In this document: in pieces, positions 8,507 to 14,532 of the stretch
Numbering within the stretch: the stretch's first letter is position 1
How the letters are laid out: every line of letters begins with the position of its first letter
Source of the DNA: CAZIIK01 sp964539235
Lineage (GTDB): Bacteria; Pseudomonadota; Gammaproteobacteria; Francisellales; CACEW01
DNA: 14,532 nt
Assembly: GCA_964539235.1 (NCBI GenBank)
Contig: CAZIIK010000057.1
Coordinates: 1-14,532 of the forward strand
Direction of reading: 5' to 3'
Notes under the pieces: model-generated
Databases searched by the model: none
The model's input: only the letters and a program-made list of their open reading frames with translations
What the model was told of the DNA's origin: nothing
Program-made: the position numbers and the translations under genes

Positions 8507-8533
8507 AATATTGATCATTTATTGATCAATATT
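8507..8533. repeat. Perfect 11-bp inverted repeat at the 5' end of the Rpn gene
   Basis: The arms AATATTGATCA (8507-8517) and TGATCAATATT (8523-8533) are exact reverse complements separated by the 5 bases TTTAT. Each arm contains the palindrome TGATCA with a GATC (Dam-type) site. The repeat lies 10 bases upstream of the preferred Rpn start, over a possible promoter -10 (TAATAT on the minus strand). It could be an operator or a hairpin in the mRNA leader. Confidence 0.75.
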
Positions 8534-8617
8534 AACAAAAATCAGACAACAAACAAATAAAAAATTTGGTCTTAATAATCATTCAATAATTTGAAGTTAA
8601 CTTTTAGATTTCAATCA

Positions 8618-9214
8618 TCATAGATACCAATGATCAATCACCAAGAATACCTTCAATCCAGATCGTTGCATGATGAGTTTGGCTGGCAAACCATCTGCTT
8701 TTACAGCCATATACTGAGGAAAAGACACAGTCCAATCTTGTTGCTGCAGCTCGGCCAACAAACCATACTGATTGAGCTGATATTGCTTGGCTTGATGCGG
8801 CATTGGCAAACCCCGCACCCAATAGACCGCACCGGCGATGGGCACCGACCAGCCCAATAAATCCTGCATTAAGGTTTGCGGAGACTGTGCATGATACTCT
8901 CGATGATCCTTACGCAAAGTTACCGTTCCAGGCTGACCACTAAGCGAAATGGCATCTAGTCCAAGCGGACCTGATAAGGTAATCACAAAATGCCGACCCG
9001 ACTGCACCCAAGTAATATGCGCATTTTGCAATTGTTGACCTTGCTGCACAGAAATTACACCTGAAAATTGCCACTGCGTACACTGCTTTAAATATTGTTG
9101 ATGATGCACCCAAGCCTGGGCAGGATCACTTACCGGCCTTAACATGGGTAATTGGGCACAGGCACATAACAACAAACACGCACCGAGAATAAGGCTAGCT
9201 TTAAATTTTGGCAT
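8618..9214 (-). CDS. lolB: Outer-membrane lipoprotein receptor LolB
   Basis: LolB accepts lipoproteins from the periplasmic carrier LolA and inserts them in the outer membrane. The 198-residue protein (E. coli LolB has 207) starts with a lipoprotein signal: basic MPKFK, a hydrophobic core, and lipobox L16-C-A-C19. Cys19 would be acylated, and Ala at +2 fits outer-membrane sorting. QWQFSGVISV, GPLGLDAISL, LLGWSVPIAGAVYWVRGLP and a late LPAKLIMQR segment fit LolB. The divergent position next to hemA is the usual gammaproteobacterial arrangement and supports the call. The commonly adjacent downstream gene ispE is absent; the Rpn pseudogene follows instead. No strong Shine-Dalgarno sequence is visible before the ATG. 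Confidence 0.9.
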   Translation of the reverse strand: MPKFKASLILGACLLLCACAQLPMLRPVSDPAQAWVHHQQYLKQCTQWQFSGVISVQQGQQLQNAHITWVQSGRHFVITLSGPLGLDAISLSGQPGTVTLRKDHREYHAQSPQTLMQDLLGWSVPIAGAVYWVRGLPMPHQAKQYQLNQYGLLAELQQQDWTVSFPQYMAVKADGLPAKLIMQRSGLKVFLVIDHWYL

Positions 9215-9321
9215 TGATTTGTATCGAGTTCACAGGATCTCACCCGCCGGCTAAGCGCTATGATTTTAGAGAAATTCATATACAATACCAACGCGTTATT
9301 GACGGACCTCACTATTTTCTC

Positions 9322-10554
9322 ATGACTATTGCGCTTATCGGATTTAGCCACCATCGCACCCCGACATATTTGCGCAATCAAATCGCTTTCCCAGAGGCAC
9401 AACATGACCACTTACTACAGGATCTTAAACGCCATGGATTTGACGAAGCTATCATCCTATCCACCTGCAATCGAACTGAAATCTATATACGCCATCAGCA
9501 CTGTGAACGCCTAATCCACTGGTGGCAGAACCACTGCCAACTTAAGGCCGAAATATTTGCCGAACATGCCTACATCCGCAAAAACGAAGAAGCAGTTGAA
9601 CACGCCATTCGCGTAACCTGTGGCCTCGACTCACTGGTATTAGGTGAACCTCAAATTCTGGGGCAATTTAAACAAGCTTTACGGCGTTCCCACGCACATG
9701 GAATGGTAGGCAGTAAACTTAACTTTGCGGTTAAGCGTATTTTGGCAGCTGCCAAACAGGTGCGTCATGAAACTGCCATTGGCCACTGCCCTGTATCAGT
9801 TGCACTGTCCAGTCTGCGGTTGGCAGAAAAACACACCACACTGACGGATGCATCCTTGCTATTGATCGGTGCTGGTGACACGACTCAACTCATGCTTAAG
9901 CACTTGGCACAAACCGGTGTTAGAAAACTGCATATTGCAAATCGTACAGTTGAAAATGCACGCATGATTGGCACACCCTTCTTAGCTGAAGCGCATGCTT
10001 TGACTGAAGTTCCCAATCTATTGCCCACAGTGGACATTGTCATCAGCGCAACTGCTGCAAAACAGCCAATCATTACCTCACCTGATTTAATCGAACTGGA
10101 TGCACAGCGCACTAAACCATTGCTCATGATCGATCTGGCTATGCCACAAGATATTGAACCGTGCACACAAGCACTCAAAAACATCCAGCAATTCAATGTA
10201 GACGATATCGGTGCTGTGATACGGGACAATACCCTAGCCCTTAGCCAAGCGGCCATTCATGCCTACGAAGTCATCCAAAAACACATGGCTGATTACCGCC
10301 GTCAGAAACAGGCACTGGATGCCAATCATGTGATTTGCGCCATGCGTGAAAAAGCGGAAACCATTAAAACCCAAGAATTAGCTAAAGCTTTTAAATCATT
10401 ACAGGCCGGTGCCGATGCAGAACAAACCTTGCAAAGGTTAGCCCAATCCCTCACACAAAAATGGTTACATACACCCTCTACATCGCTGAGCGAAGCCGGC
10501 GCAAATGGTGAAAAAGCGCTGCTTGAATTGGCGCACGATCTATTTGATTTATAA
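9322..10554 (+). CDS. hemA: Glutamyl-tRNA reductase
   Basis: HemA reduces glutamyl-tRNA(Glu) with NADPH to glutamate-1-semialdehyde, the first committed step of tetrapyrrole synthesis in most bacteria. The 410-residue protein (E. coli HemA has 418) shows MTIALIGFSHHRTP at the start, the active-site S-T-C49-N-R-T-E segment, the family block GLDSLVLGEPQILGQ, the NADPH-binding LLIGAGDTTQL and IANRT segments, and the C-terminal dimerisation region. The frame extends upstream to 9208, but homology puts the start at ATG 9322. No clear ribosome-binding site precedes it. The 107 bp to divergent lolB contain a -10-like TACAAT at 9281-9286 without a good -35 box. prfA follows after 48 bases. Confidence 0.96.
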   Translation: MTIALIGFSHHRTPTYLRNQIAFPEAQHDHLLQDLKRHGFDEAIILSTCNRTEIYIRHQHCERLIHWWQNHCQLKAEIFAEHAYIRKNEEAVEHAIRVTCGLDSLVLGEPQILGQFKQALRRSHAHGMVGSKLNFAVKRILAAAKQVRHETAIGHCPVSVALSSLRLAEKHTTLTDASLLLIGAGDTTQLMLKHLAQTGVRKLHIANRTVENARMIGTPFLAEAHALTEVPNLLPTVDIVISATAAKQPIITSPDLIELDAQRTKPLLMIDLAMPQDIEPCTQALKNIQQFNVDDIGAVIRDNTLALSQAAIHAYEVIQKHMADYRRQKQALDANHVICAMREKAETIKTQELAKAFKSLQAGADAEQTLQRLAQSLTQKWLHTPSTSLSEAGANGEKALLELAHDLFDL

Positions 10555-10602
10555 CTGGCAACGCTCTATCCTTCTGCGCACATTATCCGACGCCAAAACG
10601 CC

Positions 10603-11688
10603 GTGAAAGCTTCTATTAGACACAAACTCATCACCCTTTTGGAAAGACACGAAGAACTCGGTCATTTAATGGGTGACCCCGATGTCATCAGTGATCAAAA
10701 TAAGTTCCGCGATTACTCCAAAGAATATGCCCAACTCGAACCTATCGTGACGTGTTTTCAGAATTTCCAACAAGCTGAAGCTGACTTGGCTACAGCCACA
10801 GAACTGTTGGATGAAAGTGATGCAGATCTGCGTGCCATGGCAGAAGAAGAACAACACACTGCGCAAGACAGCCTGAACAATCTGACCGCAGAGTTACAAA
10901 TTCTGTTACTGCCCAAAGACCCCAATGATGACGCGGATGTCTATTTGGAAATCCGTGCAGGTACAGGTGGTGATGAAGCCTCAATTTTTGCTGGCGACTT
11001 ATTCCGCATGTACAGCCGTTATGCCGAAAGCAAGAATTGGCGCGTAGAAATTATCAGCCAGCATGAAGGCGAACATGGCGGATTTAAAGAAATCATTGCC
11101 AAAATTAATGGCGACCAGGTGTACTCCCACCTAAAATTTGAATCAGGCGCACACCGCGTACAACGCGTACCTGTCACTGAATCACAAGGCCGCATTCATA
11201 CGTCGGCTTGCACTGTTGCGGTCATGCCTGAAGTCGATGAGGTGGAAGCCATTGAAATTAATAGCAATGATTTGCGTGTTGATACATTCCGCGCATCTGG
11301 TGCCGGCGGACAACACGTGAACAAAACAGATTCTGCCATTCGCCTGACACATTTACCGACCGGAATTGTGGTCGAATGCCAAGATGAACGTTCACAGCAT
11401 AAAAATAAAGCGCGTGCGATGTCACTGTTACAAGCCAAATTACTTTCAGCGGAAAAAGATAAACAAGCGAAGGAACAGGCAGAAACTCGCCGCAGCTTGG
11501 TTGGCAGTGGCGATCGTTCTGAACGCATCCGTACCTATAACTACCCTCAAGGCCGTGTCACGGATCACCGCATCAATCTGACACTGTATAAATTGGAAGA
11601 AATTGTAGCCGGCGATGTAGGTGCTGTGATTGAACCTTTAATGCATGAACATCAGGCGGACTTATTGGCTAGCATGGGTGATGAATAG
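10603..11688 (+). CDS. prfA: Peptide chain release factor 1
   Basis: RF1 recognises UAA and UAG stop codons and triggers peptide release. The 361-residue protein matches E. coli RF1 throughout: the codon-recognition tripeptide P190-V-T192 (PAT in E. coli), the catalytic G235-G-Q237 in [14 protein letters not shown], and [20 protein letters not shown]. The start is GTG 10603, giving MKASI, equivalent to E. coli MKPSI; the first in-frame ATG would remove over 20 conserved residues. No good Shine-Dalgarno sequence is seen. It lies between hemA and prmC as in E. coli, and prmC overlaps its 3' end. Gln237 is the residue modified by PrmC. Confidence 0.97.
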   Translation: MKASIRHKLITLLERHEELGHLMGDPDVISDQNKFRDYSKEYAQLEPIVTCFQNFQQAEADLATATELLDESDADLRAMAEEEQHTAQDSLNNLTAELQILLLPKDPNDDADVYLEIRAGTGGDEASIFAGDLFRMYSRYAESKNWRVEIISQHEGEHGGFKEIIAKINGDQVYSHLKFESGAHRVQRVPVTESQGRIHTSACTVAVMPEVDEVEAIEINSNDLRVDTFRASGAGGQHVNKTDSAIRLTHLPTGIVVECQDERSQHKNKARAMSLLQAKLLSAEKDKQAKEQAETRRSLVGSGDRSERIRTYNYPQGRVTDHRINLTLYKLEEIVAGDVGAVIEPLMHEHQADLLASMGDE

Positions 11689-12529
11689 CGCGACGACACT
11701 GACCATTGCGCAAGCCTTACAACAAGCCCATGCAAACCTGCCCCAAACCCAGGACCCTAAACGCGAGGCTGAATATCTACTGTGCGCTGCACTTAACTGT
11801 GATCGCGCCTATTTATATACCTGGCCTGAAAAACCTCTTTCAATACATGCTGCAGACACTTATCAGCGGTATGTTGATCAACGCCAACGAGGCAAGCCCT
11901 TAGCCTATATTACTGAACGCCAAGCATTCTGGACCTTGGATCTATATGTTAATGAACACGTGCTCATTCCGCGACCGGAAACCGAGTTATTGGTTGAGAA
12001 CACACTTAAATTATTGATGTCGCAGCCCAACTCACAAGTGGCTGATCTTGGCACAGGTTCCGGGGCAATTGCCTGCGCGTTAGCAATAGAACGACCTGAT
12101 TGGGAAATCACAGCGACAGACCAAAGCCCAGCAGCACTCGAAATTGCGCAGCAGAATGCGCAACGACACAATCTCACGCAGATAAACTTTGTGTCAGGCA
12201 ATTGGTTTGCACCATTACATGGCCAACGCTTTGACGCCATTATTAGCAATCCACCTTATATCGACGCTCAAGACCCTCATCTACAACGGGAGGGATTACC
12301 ATACGAGCCCGACAGCGCTTTGGTCAGCGCAGAATCTGGGCTACAAGATCTGCGAGTGTTAATCGAAAATGCGCCCAAGCACCTAAAACCTGGTGGCTAT
12401 TTATTATTAGAACATGGTTATAACCAAGCACCTGCGGTACAAGCGCTATTTGCTCAAGAAAATTATGATCACATTGAAACGCTATATGATCTCAATCACA
12501 CACCCAGAGTCACTTGGGCACAGTATTAA
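11681..12529 (+). CDS. prmC: Release factor glutamine methyltransferase
   Basis: PrmC transfers a methyl group from S-adenosylmethionine to the GGQ glutamine of RF1 and RF2, raising termination efficiency. The 282-residue protein has a helical N-terminal domain, the conserved [27 protein letters not shown] segment, the SAM loop [15 protein letters not shown] near 121-135, and the substrate-binding N190-P-P-Y193. I chose ATG 11681, overlapping prfA by 8 bases, as in coupled prfA-prmC pairs; an in-frame ATG at 11645 lies deeper inside prfA and adds residues not expected at the family's N-terminus. Its 3' end overlaps the convergent LysR gene by 20 bases. Confidence 0.95.
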   Translation: MNSATTLTIAQALQQAHANLPQTQDPKREAEYLLCAALNCDRAYLYTWPEKPLSIHAADTYQRYVDQRQRGKPLAYITERQAFWTLDLYVNEHVLIPRPETELLVENTLKLLMSQPNSQVADLGTGSGAIACALAIERPDWEITATDQSPAALEIAQQNAQRHNLTQINFVSGNWFAPLHGQRFDAIISNPPYIDAQDPHLQREGLPYEPDSALVSAESGLQDLRVLIENAPKHLKPGGYLLLEHGYNQAPAVQALFAQENYDHIETLYDLNHTPRVTWAQY

Positions 12530-13412
12530 TGCCAACGAATGTCAATAATTCTGCTAAAGCATTCGAACGAAACCGGTCTTTATGAAAAATAATGTAGCAT
12601 TGACGATGCAAGTCTAATGCGGTTACTGGCAATGCCTTAAACAGACCGATATCAATTTCATGAGCCAGGGTTTGCAGGGATAAACACCCGAGCGCATTGT
12701 CGGCAGAGAGTACAGCACGTTTAATCGCTTCTGTTTCACCCAAGGCCATTAAAACTTTGGGTTCAGCCGGCAAACGAGCCCCAATATTGTGATCAAATAG
12801 CTCTCGTGTACCCGAACCAATTTCACGCAGAATCCATTGGTGTTCATCCAAATCCGCCATACTGACACAGGCTTGATGAGCCAATGGATGGCACACGGAA
12901 GCAAATACACATAACTCATCTTTTAACCATGGCATCACATGCAAATGAGAATCACGACAGCTCCCTTCAATAAAACCAACATCTAGCTCTAAATTCGCCA
13001 CTTGTTGGATAATATGTTCGGTATTGCTGACGGCCATAGAGAGCTCGACAGCTGTATGACGTTCGACAAAAGCGGTTAAATAAGGTGGTAGCAAATAGTT
13101 CCCCACAGTCAGCGTTGCACCAATTTTCAATGGCCCAGAAATAGCTTCACCACTCTTAGCAAAGGCTTCAATTTCGGCAACTCGCTCAACAACCTCCAAA
13201 GCTTTTGGCAGTAATTGTTGACCAAAACCATTCAACGCCAACCGCCGACCAATCCGATCAAATAAACGCGCTGCAAGTAATGCTTCTAACTCTGATAAAG
13301 CCATACTTGCCGCCGACTGGGATAAACCAACTTTTTGCGCAGCCTGACTTAAATTGCACGTCTGTGCCACTAAGACAAATAAGTGTAATTGTCGCAGACT
13401 CACGGATTTCAT
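12510..13412 (-). CDS. LysR-family transcriptional regulator, YeiE-like
   Basis: This 300-residue protein has the LysR layout: an N-terminal winged helix-turn-helix (about residues 4-63, LRQLHLFVLVAQ...LSQAAQKVGLSQSAASMALSELE) and a ligand-binding domain from about residue 90. GNYLLPPYLTAFVERH, LELDVGFIEGSC, WLKDELCVFAS and WILREIGSGTRELFD resemble E. coli YeiE, a regulator reported to respond to sulfite, so it is most likely in that subgroup. An in-frame TTG precedes the ATG, but ATG 13412 gives the usual MKSVSLRQLHLF start. It converges on prmC with a 20-bp overlap. LysR proteins often regulate a divergent neighbour, but here the upstream flank carries an IS66 end. Ligand and targets are unproven. 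Confidence 0.85.
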   Translation of the reverse strand: MKSVSLRQLHLFVLVAQTCNLSQAAQKVGLSQSAASMALSELEALLAARLFDRIGRRLALNGFGQQLLPKALEVVERVAEIEAFAKSGEAISGPLKIGATLTVGNYLLPPYLTAFVERHTAVELSMAVSNTEHIIQQVANLELDVGFIEGSCRDSHLHVMPWLKDELCVFASVCHPLAHQACVSMADLDEHQWILREIGSGTRELFDHNIGARLPAEPKVLMALGETEAIKRAVLSADNALGCLSLQTLAHEIDIGLFKALPVTALDLHRQCYIIFHKDRFRSNALAELLTFVGINTVPK

Positions 13413-13599
13413 CAACGGAACTGCTCTTCATAAAAGCTGATAAAATACAAACAAAACACCAAAAAAACAAATTAGTGCAGGAGCAAAGTTGTAGCATCTG
13501 TATTCAGGTCAAGGTGTTTTCAGTCAAATTTACTCATGGTGCCCTTCTTTTTAATACACAGGCTGCGAGCAATACTATGTTTCGCATGACAGTAACGAG
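13413..13599. other. LysR upstream region up to the IS66 end
   Basis: This stretch should hold the promoter of the LysR gene and its autoregulatory site, but I see no convincing -35/-10 pair and no coding sequence. The 8 bases just before the IS end, GTAACGAG at 13592-13599, would be one copy of the target duplication if IS66-type 8-bp duplication applies; the partner copy lies outside the window. Confidence 0.4.
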
Positions 13600-13683
13600 G
13601 TAAGCGTTTCACTAACCCACCTTTTCCATCAGTGGAGATGTTGTAACAATCAGGCCTGTTAGTAATTAACGACGGGAATAGCA

Positions 13684-13965
13684 ATGGAAAGAGATTGGCA
13701 GCACTGGGTTCAAACCTGGGAAACAAGTGGTCAGTCACAAAAACAGTTTTGCACGAACCATAATCTGAATTATAACCTCTTTAAAACATGGCGTAAGCAA
13801 GGGATTGCTAAGGGTGTTTGCCAAAGCAAGCATCCGGTGTTAGTCAAGCCACAAATGGACTTTAGTGAATTGAAAGTGAGTCCAAGCATTTCCTCAGATG
13901 AGATTGTCATTGAATTGCCCCATGGTATTACGCTACGGATTCCAAGTCATGCTAGTTGTCCATAG
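13684..13965 (+). CDS. tnpA: IS66-family accessory protein TnpA
   Basis: This 93-residue protein starts with a helix-turn-helix region (DWQHWVQTWETSGQSQKQFCTN and LNYNLFKTWRK) as in IS66 TnpA / IS3 OrfA-like DNA-binding proteins. It ends with IVIELPHGITLRIP, the short hydrophobic tail typical of IS66 TnpA. The first gene after the element's left end, it overlaps tnpB by 17 bases. It is presumed to bind the element ends and assist the main transposase. Confidence 0.82.
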   Translation: MERDWQHWVQTWETSGQSQKQFCTNHNLNYNLFKTWRKQGIAKGVCQSKHPVLVKPQMDFSELKVSPSISSDEIVIELPHGITLRIPSHASCP

Positions 13966-14230
13966 CCCAATATATCTGGCTAACTGTGTCACAGATATGC
14001 GTAAATCAATCAATGGTTTGACACTGTTGGCACAAGCGCACTTTGATTGTAATCCTGCGGATGGTGCATATTATGTTTTTTGTAATCGAGCACGAGATAA
14101 GCTCAAGGTACTGTACTGGGACACTAATGGCTTTGCACTTTGGTATAAAAGGCTTGAAAAGTCACGATTCAAGCTAGAATACACCGGTGGTTCGCTGACT
14201 CTGAGCGAGGATCAATTTAGCGAGTTATGA
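13949..14230 (+). CDS. tnpB: IS66-family Orf2-like protein TnpB, slightly short C-terminus
   Basis: This is the small IS66 Orf2 protein (TnpB), recognised by IYLANCVTDMRKSINGLTLLAQ, YYVFCNRARDKLKVLYWDTNGFALWYKRLEK and SRFKLE. Start ATG 13949 is chosen because it gives the family's short N-terminus and overlaps tnpA in the usual way; an open frame upstream to 13898 runs inside tnpA. The 93 residues end at DQFSEL, several residues before the expected C-terminus. The sequence right after the stop reads M-I-S-G-V in another frame, so a small indel may have clipped the end. TnpB is needed for IS66 transposition, but its biochemical role is not settled. Confidence 0.82.
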   Translation: MLVVHSPIYLANCVTDMRKSINGLTLLAQAHFDCNPADGAYYVFCNRARDKLKVLYWDTNGFALWYKRLEKSRFKLEYTGGSLTLSEDQFSEL

Positions 14231-14322
14231 TGATTTCTGGTGTATGACAGTGTGAGTGAAGCGGCGCATCCTGTTGTCTATTTTCAGCAAAAATAAGCCA
14301 ACAAAAATAGGAGATACGCCAC

Positions 14323-14466
14323 ATGCAAAATGTTACAGGAAATTTGGCTGCTGAGCTATCAATGGAATCAGATCCATTGAGTGAATTGTTACGTAAGAGG
14401 GTACCCGAGAAGCTTCTGCCTTCGGCCAAGCCTTTGTTAAAGGCATTTTTCAGCATGCTACCGTAA
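14323..14466 (+). CDS. Small 47-codon ORF after tnpB, unknown
   Basis: ATG 14323 is preceded by GGAG at 14310-14313 with 9 bases spacing, the best ribosome-binding site in the element. The peptide begins MQNVTGNLAAELSMESD and ends KPLLKAFFSMLP at TAA 14464-14466. I do not recognise it. It sits where tnpC would normally start, so it may be a truncated tnpC beginning, a passenger peptide, or chance. A hairpin followed by T residues lies inside its 3' half. Confidence 0.35.
   Translation: MQNVTGNLAAELSMESDPLSELLRKRVPEKLLPSAKPLLKAFFSMLP
14430..14450 (+). terminator. Terminator-like hairpin inside the small ORF
   Basis: GCCTTT (14430-14435) and AAAGGC (14439-14444) form a perfect 6-bp stem with loop GTT, followed one base later by five T residues (14446-14450). 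The shape fits an intrinsic terminator, though the stem is short and lies within an open frame. Confidence 0.35.
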
Positions 14467-14532
14467 TGCACTCTACATTTGGATTTTTGATGCAAATTTG
14501 ATCATCACAAGCCAAAAAGACTAATTTTCATG

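Larger units (their letters stand above)
13600..14532 (+). mobile_element. IS66-family insertion element, left part
   Basis: The element begins with GTAAGCG at 13600-13606, the typical IS66 terminal heptamer, 84 bases before tnpA. tnpA and tnpB follow in the standard order and overlap. No CGCTTAC right end and no tnpC (the DDE transposase, usually about 500 residues) are seen before the window ends, so the element either continues to the right or is truncated. The right boundary given is the window edge. Confidence 0.75.

Noticed and set aside
9208..9321. 38-residue N-terminal extension of the hemA frame.
   Set aside because: HemA homology begins at MTIALIGFSHH (ATG 9322); the extension overlaps the lolB start and looks non-coding.
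13205..13603. 132-codon plus-strand ORF.
   Set aside because: Most of it is the reverse of the LysR coding sequence and promoter; no homology recognised.
13520..13738. 72-codon minus-strand ORF spanning the IS66 left end.
   Set aside because: It crosses the element boundary and overlaps tnpA, with no recognisable features.
14217..14495. 92-codon minus-strand ORF near the right end.
   Set aside because: It is antisense to the tnpB end and the small ORF, without a family signature or ribosome-binding site.

Overview
The window reads as a chromosomal segment of a gammaproteobacterium with moderate GC content. The evidence is the lolB / hemA-prfA-prmC arrangement (lolB divergent from hemA, with prfA and prmC behind it), an E. 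coli-type fused aspartokinase-homoserine dehydrogenase (ThrA), an Asd close to the enterobacterial form, and a YeiE-like LysR regulator. A broken Rpn-family nuclease gene and the left part of an IS66-type element show past mobile-DNA activity. Genus or species cannot be named from this sequence alone.

Bases 1-2402: a eukaryotic-like Ser/Thr protein kinase runs off the left edge on the minus strand. Its ATG follows the asd stop codon with no gap (TAAATG), so the two look co-transcribed. asd (aspartate-semialdehyde dehydrogenase) diverges from the next operon across about 210 bp, which holds candidate promoters in both directions.

Bases 2403-7562: a tight plus-strand operon of four genes overlapping by 1-4 bases: a small cupin thiol dioxygenase of the plant cysteine oxidase / cysteamine dioxygenase (PCO/ADO) type, then thrA, thrB and thrC. 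With the divergent asd this encodes every enzyme from aspartate to threonine. The dioxygenase at the head of the operon is the most unexpected gene here.

Bases 7563-9214: a minus-strand Rpn-family (PD-(D/E)XK, putative transposase) gene broken by two frameshifts, with a perfect 11-bp inverted repeat at its 5' end, followed by minus-strand lolB (outer-membrane lipoprotein receptor).

Bases 9322-12529: hemA (glutamyl-tRNA reductase), prfA (release factor 1, GTG start) and prmC (release factor methyltransferase), a conserved cluster linking haem synthesis and translation termination. A minus-strand YeiE-like LysR regulator converges on prmC and overlaps its 3' end by 20 bp.

Bases 13600-14532: an IS66-like element with a GTAAGCG terminus, tnpA and overlapping tnpB, then a 47-codon ORF with a good ribosome-binding site. 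The main transposase gene tnpC and the right end are not in the window. I saw no tRNA, rRNA or CRISPR array.
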